Below are positions 35,791 through 44,402 of a stretch of 64,000 nucleotides of DNA, piece by piece. The position numbers and the translations under genes were made by a program. This DNA comes from Halochromatium glycolicum. Lineage in GTDB: Bacteria > Pseudomonadota > Gammaproteobacteria > Chromatiales > Chromatiaceae. Location of the stretch: positions 1 through 64,000 of the forward strand of contig NZ_NRSJ01000001.1 in assembly GCF_016584085.1 (NCBI RefSeq), given 5' to 3'. The notes under the pieces were generated by a model. That model was not told the DNA's origin. It saw only the letters and a list, made by a program, of their open reading frames with translations, and did no database searches. The number at the start of each line of letters is the position of its first letter. Positions within the stretch are counted from its first letter, which is position 1.

Positions 35791-37030
35791 CGATAGGTTC
35801 CTTTACGCCGCGGTCGATGTCGCATTCCAACTGCATGTAGGCACAGCAGTGGCACATGAAGTCGCTTGAGATCTTGAGCCCCCGCTGCCGGCGAATGGCG
35901 GCATAGTCGATGTTGAGACGCTCGAAATAGTGGTGCAGGCGGTCAAAATAGTCTGGATGGTCGCGCCCGCCGGTCGGCCAGTACAATGAGTACACCGGCA
36001 GCACGCCACGCTCGCACAGCTTATCAGCGCCCTCGATGGCCAGGCTGGCAGCCTCATCCCAGCCCATCTCGTGCTCGGGCTCCAGCTCGATGCCGGCGAC
36101 CATCGCCGAGTACACCCGGCCTTTACCCCAGAGCGCGACGGCTTGATCGAGTGCCTGAAGCCAACGCTCGTAGCCGACAAAACGCGCCTTGCCGGGACAG
36201 ACCTTCGCGAACAGCGGTGCCGACCAGACCTCGAGATTGAAGCAGACCTGATCGACGAGACCTTCGCCTTGGAGCCGCTCCAGCCGATCCGCCGGCAGGG
36301 CGCCAGAGCCGCATGAGACCGGGAGCCGGTGCCCGTTGACCTGCTGCACGGCCTGGGCCAGTGCCAGGTAGCGGTCACCTTCCAAGGACCAGTCCTTCAT
36401 CGATCCGCCGACCAGATATAGGTGGCGGATGCCGCCCTCGTCCAACGCCGCCCTCAGCGTCTCCTGCATGCGTTGGATCGCCACCGGCGACAACTCGGCC
36501 TGTTCAATCCGCTGCTCATAATGCTTGATGCGCTCGTTCGGCGCACCATAGGCGCAGAAGGTGCAGCGCAGGGAGTCGCCGTTGTCGCCCCGGTTCAGGA
36601 AATACTCGCAGCCCGGCGCGATATTGATGATCGCCATGTCGCCGTGCAGGCTGACGCCTGCTTGAGCCATTGGCAGACCGTCGCTGGTTTGCTCGCGCAT
36701 CCAATGCGGCAGTGGTGTAAAGGCCACCGGCAGCTCGCGGCCATCATCATGTCGCAGCCGGTAGCCGGACAGCGCATCGCCCATCACCTGCCAGGGGGCA
36801 TCGGCCGTTCCCTTGACTCGGATCAGGGTCTCGTCGGGCAGCGTCATCAGGTACGGAATCGTGACCTTGTCGTTGCCGGTCGGGTTCGGCTCGCCAGGCC
36901 TGAACCGATAGGGGTAGAAGTTTGGAAAGGCATGCTCGGCGGCAGCGCCTAGGCTGTCGCTGTAGCGGATGCCGTCGAACATCAGCTCGATCTTGAGCTG
37001 TGCGGAGGAGGGAAGGGTTGGGGCGGTCAT
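35783..37030 (-). CDS. Radical SAM enzyme with CX14CX2C cluster motif
   Basis: About 415 residues from the ATG at 37030, which has GGAG five bases upstream; the in-frame extension to 37090 has no such site. The iron-sulfur motif is unusual: CEYFLNRGDNGDSLRCTFC has 14 residues between the first two cysteines where most family members have three. A YLVGGSMKDW stretch and a barrel follow. A C-terminal cluster (CHCCAYMQLEC) could hold a second cluster. QueE enzymes with a CX14CX2C motif have been described, so the spacing is compatible with function, but the rest does not look like QueE. It is first in a coupled operon with a methyltransferase and a YdjY-like protein. The chemistry is unknown. 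Confidence 0.8.
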   Translation of the reverse strand: MTAPTLPSSAQLKIELMFDGIRYSDSLGAAAEHAFPNFYPYRFRPGEPNPTGNDKVTIPYLMTLPDETLIRVKGTADAPWQVMGDALSGYRLRHDDGRELPVAFTPLPHWMREQTSDGLPMAQAGVSLHGDMAIINIAPGCEYFLNRGDNGDSLRCTFCAYGAPNERIKHYEQRIEQAELSPVAIQRMQETLRAALDEGGIRHLYLVGGSMKDWSLEGDRYLALAQAVQQVNGHRLPVSCGSGALPADRLERLQGEGLVDQVCFNLEVWSAPLFAKVCPGKARFVGYERWLQALDQAVALWGKGRVYSAMVAGIELEPEHEMGWDEAASLAIEGADKLCERGVLPVYSLYWPTGGRDHPDYFDRLHHYFERLNIDYAAIRRQRGLKISSDFMCHCCAYMQLECDIDRGVKEPIDD

Positions 37031-37118
37031 CGTCACTCCATCGATGGGTGCGGGCGTCGATGATGCTATATGATTTAGTCGTTCGCCCAAAGCAGATTAG
37101 CGCACCGCGGAGACGCCC
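37031..37118. promoter_or_regulatory. Divergent intergenic region
   Basis: 88 bases separate the minus-strand radical SAM operon from the plus-strand DUF3303-like gene, so both promoters should lie here. The middle is AT-richer (ATGCTATATGATTTAG), which could serve as a -10 region on the plus strand (TATATGAT-like). No clear -35 element or operator is seen. Confidence 0.35.
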
Positions 37119-37391
37119 ATGCTGTACATGCTGATCAACCGTACCCGTCCGGGCCTGACCTCTGAGCAGTATCAGGAGCTCGGCCGCCTCGCCCAGGCCT
37201 TCTACGACGAGATCCCGGACGGTCTGACGCTGATCGGAGACTGGGCCGCGGACGATCGGTCGCGGACCTTTGCGTTGTTGGAGACCGACGACCCGACCTT
37301 GATCGAGCGCATCCAGGCCCCATTCGCCGGCCTTGTGGAGATCGAGACGATTCCTGTCACGGCCGTGACCGGCTGGGGCGGCGGGGGCTGA
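37119..37391 (+). CDS. DUF3303-like small protein
   Basis: 90 residues with the ferredoxin-fold pattern of DUF3303/YCII-like proteins: LYMLINRTRPG, a GLTLIGDW turn, FALLETDDPTLIERI and the final EIETIPV strand. GGAG stands eight bases before the ATG. There are no catalytic motifs and the function of this family is unknown. It is the first gene of the plus-strand run, two bases ahead of the next gene. Confidence 0.65.
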   Translation: MLYMLINRTRPGLTSEQYQELGRLAQAFYDEIPDGLTLIGDWAADDRSRTFALLETDDPTLIERIQAPFAGLVEIETIPVTAVTGWGGGG

Positions 37392-37393
37392 TC

Positions 37394-37993
37394 GTGTCGC
37401 CGCGAGCTCGCGGTGGACTGGCCATCGCCATCGCGCTGCTGATCCCGATCATTCCGTTCGTTGTTATCGGCGAGTTGCCGGGCGAGCGCTGGCTGTCCCG
37501 TGCCGACGATAACGCGCTGCTGTTCGGCGTGGCCGGTGCTGGTCTGCTGGCCGGTGACGTGCTGTTGCCGGTGCCCTCGAGCATCATCGGCACCTTGCTC
37601 GGCGCTCGGCTCGGGCTCATAGCCGGGCTGCTCTGGTGCTGGAGCGGGCTGATGCTTGGGAACCTGATCGGCTACGGCACCGGTCGGCTGCTGCTCGGTG
37701 GTCTCGGTGAACGGTTACCGCGGGCGCCGACGCTGGCGTTGCTGTTCTTGAGTCGCCCGGTGCCGGTGCTGGCCGAGGCGGCGACCTTCACGGCCGGCGC
37801 TGAAAGGCTCGCCATGGTGCCGTTTATTGCCATCTGTGGCGCCGGTAACCTGGTCTATGCCCTCGCCCTGACCGGCAGCGGCGCCGCGCTGCTGCCGGCC
37901 GGGCTGGCTGGGCCAGGACTGATCGTACCGTTGGCGGTGCCGGCGCTTGGCTGGCTGATATGGCGCTGGCTCAAGAGTAGGCATAGCGGTTGA
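37394..37993 (+). CDS. VTT/DedA-like membrane protein
   Basis: 199 residues from a GTG with GGGG upstream. It has about five hydrophobic segments and a re-entrant-like centre (PSSIIGTLLGARLG, then NLIGYGTG), with SRPVPVLAEAATFTAG, similar to the FxRxxP region of VTT-domain proteins. That family is linked to lipid scrambling and membrane homeostasis. It lies between the DUF3303-like gene and the histidine kinase with gaps of 2-3 bases, so it is co-transcribed and might be connected to what the kinase senses. Confidence 0.7.
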   Translation: MSPRARGGLAIAIALLIPIIPFVVIGELPGERWLSRADDNALLFGVAGAGLLAGDVLLPVPSSIIGTLLGARLGLIAGLLWCWSGLMLGNLIGYGTGRLLLGGLGERLPRAPTLALLFLSRPVPVLAEAATFTAGAERLAMVPFIAICGAGNLVYALALTGSGAALLPAGLAGPGLIVPLAVPALGWLIWRWLKSRHSG

Positions 37994-37996
37994 TTC

Positions 37997-39469
37997 GTGC
38001 CAGGGCTGAGCCGACCCGGCGCGTCGGTGATCACCCGCGCCTGCCCTGTCGCAATCTCAGGTGATGGCTTGAAGCTCGCGACCGCGATCGCACGTATCCA
38101 GTCCCTGGCAGCGCGGTGGCGTCATTATCCGTTGCCGCGGCCCGGTCTGCACCTGCGTTTCATGCTGCCGTTGGTCGGTGTCTTCATGATTGCGGCATTG
38201 CTTGGTTGGTGGGCGAGTTCGCGGTTGTTGGCGACGACCTTGGAGGCGCGGCAGCAGGCCTTGGTCGAGCGCACCGCCGAGCTGCTCGCTGGCGGACTGT
38301 TCCCGCTGACCCCGGAGCTGCTGGAGCGGGTTGCGCTGCTCACCGATGCGCGCGTATTCCTTCTTGATGCCGGCGGTCGGCCGCTCTCGATCAGTCCGCA
38401 CATGGCGGTGCTCCCGAGCCTGAAGGAGCTCGAAAGCGGCATCGTGGATAGCGGTGGTGAGCCGCAGATCGTCGCTGTCCGACCCCTCGGGAAGGCGCCG
38501 CCGAGCGGAGCAGCTCGGATCGCCGTTACCATCTCCCTAGCGCACGTTCGAGCTGCGGTGAATCAGGCGGCATTGACCCTTGGGCTCGTGGCCGTGCTAG
38601 CGGTCTTCCTGTTGTCATGGCTGGCCCATCGGCTGGCTGCTGGCGTTACCAAGCCGCTCGACGCATTGATCCGCATGGCCGCACGTATCGCCGCTGGCGA
38701 GCGCGAGCTGGCGGCCCCGGTCGAGCCCGGTCCGCAGGAGATCGCCGCGCTCGCCGATGCGCTCGAGCATATGGTCACGCGGCTCCGCGAGACCGAGGCC
38801 GAGGCAGCGCGCCAGGCGCGCCTGGCCGGTCTTGGTGCGATGGCGGCGCGTGTTGCTCATGAGGTGCGCAATCCGCTGACGGCGATGACCATGCAGCTGC
38901 AGCTGCTGCGCGAGGACCTGCCAACCGAGCGTCGCAGGGATGTCGATGCGCTGCTGAACGAGGCGCGGCGCCTTGCGTTGCTCGTCGATGGCATCGTCGA
39001 TCATGGTCGACCGCTGCGCCTGCAGCCCCGGCCGACCGATCTGAACCGCCTCGCTGCCGATGTCTCGAGTCTGTTTGCGCCGCAGATGCGGCATCGCCAG
39101 ATCCTGCTGGAGCGCGACCTCGATGAGGGATTGCCATTACTGGACCTCGATCCGGATCGCACCAAGCAGATGCTGGTCAACCTGCTCGTCAATGCGCGCG
39201 ACGCCCTGCCGAACGGCGGCCACATATGCCTTGCCACGACGGCTGACAGCGATAGCGCGATGCTTTCCGTTGAAGACTCAGGTCCCGGACTGCCCGAGGA
39301 ACGATTCGCCGCGATTCTGTCTGGCCATGCCGGGCATGAGGGTTTCGGTCTGCGCATGACCGCACAGCTGGCTGGCGCGCAGGGCGCAACATTGGCGACG
39401 ATGCCGTCCACTCTCGGCGGAGCAGCTCTGGTGCTGCGATTCTCCCTGTCCAGTCCCGATGCCAAATGA
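37997..39469 (+). CDS. NtrB-like membrane sensor histidine kinase
   Basis: 490 residues. Two transmembrane segments (about 55-75 and 190-212) bracket a periplasmic sensor region of about 110 residues. A HAMP domain follows, then the phosphoacceptor helix with HEVRNPLTAM (His about 289) and an ATPase domain with N-box NLLVNARDALP and G-box DSGPGLP. The kinase overlaps the response regulator by four bases (ATGA), and the pair should act together. The periplasmic domain is not one I can name. The GTG start is supported only weakly, and initiation a few codons later is possible. Confidence 0.88.
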   Translation: MPGLSRPGASVITRACPVAISGDGLKLATAIARIQSLAARWRHYPLPRPGLHLRFMLPLVGVFMIAALLGWWASSRLLATTLEARQQALVERTAELLAGGLFPLTPELLERVALLTDARVFLLDAGGRPLSISPHMAVLPSLKELESGIVDSGGEPQIVAVRPLGKAPPSGAARIAVTISLAHVRAAVNQAALTLGLVAVLAVFLLSWLAHRLAAGVTKPLDALIRMAARIAAGERELAAPVEPGPQEIAALADALEHMVTRLRETEAEAARQARLAGLGAMAARVAHEVRNPLTAMTMQLQLLREDLPTERRRDVDALLNEARRLALLVDGIVDHGRPLRLQPRPTDLNRLAADVSSLFAPQMRHRQILLERDLDEGLPLLDLDPDRTKQMLVNLLVNARDALPNGGHICLATTADSDSAMLSVEDSGPGLPEERFAAILSGHAGHEGFGLRMTAQLAGAQGATLATMPSTLGGAALVLRFSLSSPDAK

Positions 39470-40881
39470 GACGATCCATGAGTCGTGTGCTGATTGCCGA
39501 TGATGAGCCCGGTATCTGCAGCGCCTTCGCCGCAATGCTGGCCCGGGACGGCCACGAGGCACTGATCGCCGCGAATGGCGCGGAGGCCGTGACTCGCGTT
39601 ACCCGGGAGACGCTGGACGCCGTGTTCCTCGACGTCCGGATGCCCGGTATGGACGGCCTCGAGGCCCTTGCGCGCATACGGGATTTGCAGCCACAGCTTC
39701 CGGTCATCGTCATGACCGCCTTCGGTACGGTGGAAACGGCGCTAACCGCCGTGCGCAATGGCGCTTTCGACTATCTCGGCAAGCCGCTGGAGCTCGATCA
39801 GGTTCGTGCCGTCCTTGAACGTGCGCTGCGCGCGGGTGCGGCCGACGCCTCGGTATCTGAGCAAGCAGCCACCGGTGAGGCCACTGATGATGAGCTGGTC
39901 GGCCGAGGACCTGCGATGCAATCCCTGTTCAAACGCATAGCCGTGCTCACGGACACGGCGATGACGGTGCTGATCCTCGGGGAGAGCGGTGTTGGTAAAG
40001 AACTGGTCGCACGCACGCTGCACCGCCTCGGCCGTCATCGGGAAGCGCCGTTCGTCGCCGTCAATTGTGCGGCGATCCCCGAGGCCCTATTGGAGAGCGA
40101 GCTGTTTGGCCATGCCCGCGGTGCGTTTTCGGGGGCCGTCGAGACCCGCGCCGGTCGGCTCGAGGCGGCTGGAGCCGGCACCTTGCTGCTCGACGAGGTG
40201 GGCGAGCTGCCTCCAGTCCTGCAGGGCAAGCTGCTGCGCGTGCTGCAAGAACGCCAGTTCGAACCCGTTGGCGAGCACCGCCCGCGAGCGTTGAAGGCTC
40301 GGGTGCTCGCGGCGACGAATCGCGATCTCGCGCTTGAGGTCGAGGCCGGGCGCTTTCGGGATGATCTCTACCATCGCTTGAATGCGATTAGCCTACGGGT
40401 TCCGCCGCTGCGTGAGCGTCCCGAAGACATCCCGGTCTTGGCTGAGCGGATCCTCGCTCGAATCGCTGCCGATCTCGGTCGTCGGCCCCTCTACCTTGAG
40501 CCGGACGCTCTGGCGATGCTCACAGCGCACCCGTGGCCCGGTAACGTGCGCGAGCTTCAGCATCTGCTCAGCCGCTCGGCGCTGCTCGCCCGCGGGCCCA
40601 GCCTCGGTGCCACAGATCTCCTCCTCGACAACGACGAAAGGTCGGCAGGCGGTGTCGTGGACCCGTTCTCACGCCTCGAGCAGAGTGTCAGGGCTGCTCT
40701 GGCGTCCCTGCTTGCTGCGCCGCAGCCGCCGGAGGACCCGTTTCACCGCATCGTGCGCCGGGTCGAGCGGGAGCTCATCGATGCGGCGCTGCAGCGGTGC
40801 AATGGCAGCCAGGTCGGCGCATCCCAGCTGTTGGGCTTGCACCGCACGACATTGCGCAAGCGGCTTCAAGACCATGACTGA
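39466..40881 (+). CDS. NtrC-family sigma54-dependent response regulator
   Basis: 471 residues in three domains. The receiver has phosphoacceptor Asp about 54 in [12 protein letters not shown], the switch Thr in VIVMTAF and Lys in YLGKPLE. The AAA+ domain has Walker A GESGVGKE, Walker [10 protein letters not shown] and the loop GAFSGA. The C-terminal Fis-like DNA-binding helix is [19 protein letters not shown]. The sigma54-contacting loop reads GAFSGA in place of the usual GAFTGA, a conservative change. It is cotranslated with the kinase. A good sigma54 promoter match lies 180 bases downstream of the gene, ahead of the inositol-phosphate synthase, and is the most likely target. Confidence 0.92.
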   Translation: MRRSMSRVLIADDEPGICSAFAAMLARDGHEALIAANGAEAVTRVTRETLDAVFLDVRMPGMDGLEALARIRDLQPQLPVIVMTAFGTVETALTAVRNGAFDYLGKPLELDQVRAVLERALRAGAADASVSEQAATGEATDDELVGRGPAMQSLFKRIAVLTDTAMTVLILGESGVGKELVARTLHRLGRHREAPFVAVNCAAIPEALLESELFGHARGAFSGAVETRAGRLEAAGAGTLLLDEVGELPPVLQGKLLRVLQERQFEPVGEHRPRALKARVLAATNRDLALEVEAGRFRDDLYHRLNAISLRVPPLRERPEDIPVLAERILARIAADLGRRPLYLEPDALAMLTAHPWPGNVRELQHLLSRSALLARGPSLGATDLLLDNDERSAGGVVDPFSRLEQSVRAALASLLAAPQPPEDPFHRIVRRVERELIDAALQRCNGSQVGASQLLGLHRTTLRKRLQDHD

Positions 40882-41346
40882 GAGTCGCCTCCCCAAGGCG
40901 TCTGTCGCCATCGTGTACAGGCGAAGCCGCTTACCGTTTCATTAACCGACACGCTTTCGGATCAGCGCCGGGCTTCATGGTGGCCGACAAACCGACCAAC
41001 AGTGTGCCATCTCATTGAAATAGTCATGGATATCCCTTTATGCGATGACCGGCCAACGAACATGGCGCGTCCTGTGCTCTACTGGGCGTGAGCGGCTGCA
41101 GGTGCTACCGGCTCACCTGTCCGTATCCCCTTCGCGGGCAGGTCTACGACTGCCGCCCCACACGGCGACCGTATTCTTCTTGTTCGGTGTGCCGCCGCTA
41201 ACAAAATCACCTGCAGCTCGCTTATCATTGTGCGCGGGCTCTGAGCGCCCGCTGCCGTTTTCTTATGGCATGTTTTCGCCGCTAAGAAGGGAACAGCGCT
41301 AGCCAAAAGGCCCATTAGACACGATCGATCGAGACCGGAGAGTCCA
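40882..41346. other. Regulatory gap between response regulator and inositol-phosphate synthase
   Basis: 465 bases with no supported gene. Short open frames on both strands (for example 41045-41302 plus and 41079-41606 minus) have no protein-like features. The AT-richer portion (40920-41045) upstream of the sigma54-like site would be the natural place for activator sites, but I see no clear inverted repeat. A long leader (about 260 bases) would separate that promoter from the start of the next gene. Confidence 0.5.
41063..41078 (+). promoter_or_regulatory. Sigma54 (-24/-12) promoter candidate
   Basis: TGGCGCGTCCTGTGCT matches the -24/-12 consensus TGGCACG-N4-TTGCW at TGGC, CG, TGC and the last T, with the invariant GG and GC ten bases apart. 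It is directly downstream of a sigma54 activator gene and upstream of the gene run that starts with inositol-phosphate synthase, which supports it as a real promoter. Confidence 0.6.
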
Positions 41347-41349
41347 CTG
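41337..41349 (+). promoter_or_regulatory. Ribosome binding site and probable CTG start
   Basis: GGAG at 41337-41340 stands six bases before CTG (41347). The frame contains no ATG, GTG or TTG between the upstream stop (about 41242) and GTG at 41425, and starting at that GTG would remove the first strand and glycine loop of the NAD-binding fold. CTG is therefore the best start. Confidence 0.5.
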
Positions 41350-42528
41350 AGACAGCACAGTCCAGATCCGCCCGACGCAACCGGTGTTTGGATCGCCGGC
41401 GCTTGTGGCGATATCGCTGCGACGGTGGTCGCTGGTGCCCGTGCGATAGCCCGCGGTGCCAGTGAAGCAACGGGTCTGACGACCGCCCAACCGCCCTTCA
41501 GCGAGATGGGTCTCGCCGATATCGCCGATCTCTGCTTCGGCGGTGCCGAGATCAACGACCGGCCGCTGGCAGAGTCGATTGCTGCGCTGCATGCGCGCTC
41601 GCGCACCCTCGATCACGAGCGGCTCGAGCTGATCCAGCCTGATGTCGCTGCGGTCGAGACCGATATTCTGCGTCTGCCCGATGCCGGGGACTTGTCTCTT
41701 CCCGCGCTGATCGATCGGCTGCGCGCCGCAATCCGTGTCTTTCGCGAGGGACATGACCTTGCGCGGGTCATCGTCGTCAACCTGATCTCGGCCGGCCCGG
41801 AGCCTGAGCCATCGACGCAGCACGAGACCCTGGCCGGTCTCGACGCCCTGATCGCCTCCGATCGGCGTGAGTTCGTGACCCCAAGCCTTTGCTATGCCTA
41901 CGCGGCACTCCGGGAAGGCTGCCCTTATATCAATTTTACGCCGAACCCGGGTACCGAGTTTGGCGCGATTGCCGAGCTGGCGACGCAGACCGGTCTGCCG
42001 TTTTACGGCGACGACGGGAAGACCGGCGAGACCTTGGTCAAGACCGCTTTGGCGCCGATGTTCTCGGCCCGCAACCTGAAGGTCCTGAGCTGGGAGGGTG
42101 TGAACCTGCTCGGCAACGCCGATGGCCGTGCGCTGGATGATCCGCTCAATCGCCAGGCGAAGCTGCGCAACAAGGAGCAGGTGCTCGCGAGCATCCTCGG
42201 CTATGCACCGCATGCTGGCGTGTCGATCAACTACGTCCCATCCCTCGGCGATTGGAAGACTGCCTGGGATCTGATCCACTTCCAAGGGTTCCTGGATGTG
42301 CCGATGACGATGCAGTTCACGTGGCAGGGCTGTGATTCGATCCTGGCCGCGCCGCTCGTGCTGGACCTTGTCCGGCTTGCTGATTTTGCGCAGCGTCGAG
42401 GCGAGCAGGGACACATGACGCAGCTTGCCTGCTTCTTCAAGCATCCCCTCGGCGTTGACGAAATGGCGCTTCCGCGCCAGTTGGATATGCTGCAGGAGTA
42501 TGCCCTACACCATGTCGAGCGAGGCTAA
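41347..42528 (+). CDS. Myo-inositol-1-phosphate synthase-like protein
   Basis: 393 residues if begun at CTG 41347. It is NAD-dependent and would convert glucose 6-phosphate to inositol 3-phosphate. The NAD loop GVWIAGACGDIAAT lies at about residues 16-29. Later motifs are GDDGKTGETLVKT, WEGVNLLGNADG, DPLNRQAKLRNKEQ and FFKHPLG, which supply the family's catalytic lysines and asparagine. It overlaps the following membrane-protein gene by 17 bases and heads a long gene run behind a sigma54-type promoter. An ebo-type cluster lies 11 kb downstream without its usual sugar-phosphate cyclase. A related cyclitol-forming reaction remains possible. Confidence 0.85.
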   Translation: MRQHSPDPPDATGVWIAGACGDIAATVVAGARAIARGASEATGLTTAQPPFSEMGLADIADLCFGGAEINDRPLAESIAALHARSRTLDHERLELIQPDVAAVETDILRLPDAGDLSLPALIDRLRAAIRVFREGHDLARVIVVNLISAGPEPEPSTQHETLAGLDALIASDRREFVTPSLCYAYAALREGCPYINFTPNPGTEFGAIAELATQTGLPFYGDDGKTGETLVKTALAPMFSARNLKVLSWEGVNLLGNADGRALDDPLNRQAKLRNKEQVLASILGYAPHAGVSINYVPSLGDWKTAWDLIHFQGFLDVPMTMQFTWQGCDSILAAPLVLDLVRLADFAQRRGEQGHMTQLACFFKHPLGVDEMALPRQLDMLQEYALHHVERG

Positions 42529-43198
42529 CGGCGCCCGCCCGGCGACGGTCGGGCTGCTGGCAGCGGTGACCGCTGTCGGCCTCGACCTGTTGGTACGGCC
42601 ACGCTTGGGGCCGGTGCTGGCGCCAGTGTCGGCCTTGCTGGCGGCGCTTGGCGCTGGATTGTTCGTTCTGCTGCCGCCGCTGGAAGCAAGACAGGCGCCG
42701 CTGCGAGGCCTATTTTCAGTAGCCGTGCTGACGGCACTGTTGGCCGGCCTATTGCAGTGGGTTTTGGGGCCACCGCTCGCAGCGGCCGCGATCGTCCTCG
42801 GTGCTGCGTTGACGGCGTTGCTGCTGTTTTGTACAGGTGCCTTAGTCCTGCTTGCGCCGCCGCCTTGGCGCCGAGCGGCGCATGGTCTTGCGCTCGGTGC
42901 CCTGCTCGTACTGGCGCTCACTCCAGTCTGGCTCGCCGGCTGGCTCGACGCGCTATCGCGCTGGTCTTCGGCCATCGATGCATTGATTGCCTTGAATCCG
43001 CTGACGGCGCTGGCCGTGGCCGGACAAACGGATTATCTGCGCATGGATTGGTTCTACCGACACTCACCGCTCGGTAGCCTCCGTTTCGATTACCCAAGGC
43101 CGATGTTGTTGCTTGTGGGCTATAGTCTGCTTGCGCTCGCGCTTGGCCTGGCTCTTTTTCGCCGTCGGCATCGACAGCCACCGTTAAACAGGTCGTGA
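42512..43198 (+). CDS. Polytopic membrane protein, unknown
   Basis: 228 residues from the ATG at 42512, which overlaps the end of the inositol-phosphate synthase gene by 17 bases; the in-frame extension to 42425 is just the shadow of that gene. About six transmembrane segments are rich in Leu and Ala, with a longer hydrophilic loop (NPLTALAVAGQTDYLRMDWFYRH) before the last one and a basic C-terminus. It resembles permease-like subunits of ABC-2 systems in general shape, but I see no ATPase partner. Function unknown. Confidence 0.65.
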   Translation: MSSEANGARPATVGLLAAVTAVGLDLLVRPRLGPVLAPVSALLAALGAGLFVLLPPLEARQAPLRGLFSVAVLTALLAGLLQWVLGPPLAAAAIVLGAALTALLLFCTGALVLLAPPPWRRAAHGLALGALLVLALTPVWLAGWLDALSRWSSAIDALIALNPLTALAVAGQTDYLRMDWFYRHSPLGSLRFDYPRPMLLLVGYSLLALALGLALFRRRHRQPPLNRS

Positions 43199-43256
43199 CC
43201 TACTGGCGCTTGAGGCAGCCGGCATTGTTCCATCACTAATCGACGAGGACTCTGTG

Positions 43257-44372
43257 ATGCATCGAATGACGACCTTGCTCTGCGTGCTAGCGCTCACGGC
43301 TTCGCTGACCGCCCCAACCTTGGCTGCGGCTGCAACCGATGAAGAAGCGGCTGCGAATGCGACCACCGATCTCGATCCCGAGCTCGAGGCCGAGCTCGGC
43401 CGCGCCATCGACCTTGGGATCACCTATCTGCGCGGCCAACAAGCCGATGACGGTGCCTGGTCCGACTCCGTGGGCGTGACCGCATTGGCATTGCGAGCGC
43501 AGCTCGAATCGCCGCAGGCTATGCCCGGCGATGATCCGATGATCGAGAAGGGGGTCGCGTTCATCCTCAAGCACGTCAATGACGACGGCTCGATCAGCGA
43601 GACCAACCATAACCGAAATTACAATACCGCCGTTGCCATGACGACGCTTGCGGCGACTGGCGAACCGAAATACGAGGCCGTCATCGCCGATGCGCAGCGC
43701 TTTCTGCAGGGGCTGCAGCTCGATGAAGCCGACGGCTACGAGCCCAGCCATAACTACTATGGCGGCATCGGCTACGGGGGCGATGAACGGCCGGACTTGT
43801 CCAATCTCTATATGGCCCTGGAGGCGATGAAGGCGACCGACTTGGACCCGGACGACCCGCTCTGGGATAAGGCATTGACCTTTGTCACCCGCTCCCAGAA
43901 CAACAGCGAGACCAACGATATCGAGGTTAGCGTGGATGACGGCGGCTTTGCGTATATGCCCAACTACAGCCCGCATGGCGAGGGTCGCTCTTATGGAGGC
44001 ATGACTAGCGCGGGCCTTCTGAGCTTGCTGTTCGCCGGCGTCGACAAGACCGATCCCAGGGTGCAGGCGGCCTATGATTGGATTCGTGCCAATTACACGG
44101 TGGAGACGAATCCGAACGCGACAGGCAAGCAGGGCTTGTTCTATTACTACAACGCCTTTGCAAAGGCGATGGCCGCGTACGGCGAGCCGCTGGTGACCGA
44201 TACCGACGGTGTCAGCCACGATTGGCGTCGCGATCTCGGTAAGCGGCTATTGGCGCTGCAAGATGCGGACGGCTCTTGGGTCAACAAGGACTCCAGCCGC
44301 TGGTGGGAAGGTGACCCGAACCTGGTCACAAGCTGGAGCCTGATCGCGTTGAACCATATCCACGGCCGCTGA
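43257..44372 (+). CDS. Secreted squalene-cyclase-like alpha-barrel protein
   Basis: 371 residues. The ATG at 43257 has GAGGA eight bases upstream and is preferred to the GTG just before it. A signal peptide (about 1-26) leads into prenyltransferase/squalene-oxidase repeats: YLRGQQADDGAW, VAMTTLAATG, LYMALEAMKA, GGMTSAGLLSLLFAG, LLALQDADGSWVNKD. These build an alpha/alpha barrel. Catalytic motifs of true cyclases, such as DXDD, are not evident, and secretion argues for a structural or binding role. Similar genes often sit beside MoxR/VWA gene sets, as here. The two giant surface proteins at 4418 and 20610 carry a comparable domain. Confidence 0.8.
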   Translation: MHRMTTLLCVLALTASLTAPTLAAAATDEEAAANATTDLDPELEAELGRAIDLGITYLRGQQADDGAWSDSVGVTALALRAQLESPQAMPGDDPMIEKGVAFILKHVNDDGSISETNHNRNYNTAVAMTTLAATGEPKYEAVIADAQRFLQGLQLDEADGYEPSHNYYGGIGYGGDERPDLSNLYMALEAMKATDLDPDDPLWDKALTFVTRSQNNSETNDIEVSVDDGGFAYMPNYSPHGEGRSYGGMTSAGLLSLLFAGVDKTDPRVQAAYDWIRANYTVETNPNATGKQGLFYYYNAFAKAMAAYGEPLVTDTDGVSHDWRRDLGKRLLALQDADGSWVNKDSSRWWEGDPNLVTSWSLIALNHIHGR

Positions 44373-44402
44373 GCCGCTCCCTCTAAGACACCCGTTGAGC
44401 CG

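Noticed and set aside
41264-41280. A second sigma54-like string (TGGCATGTTTTCGCC)
   Set aside because: GG and GC are nine bases apart, one short of the required ten.
41045-41302. 85-codon plus-strand frame downstream of the sigma54-like site
   Set aside because: No protein features, and it overlaps the promoter candidate itself.
41079-42444. Minus-strand frames opposite the inositol-phosphate synthase and its upstream region
   Set aside because: Shadows; the plus-strand synthase has all catalytic motifs.
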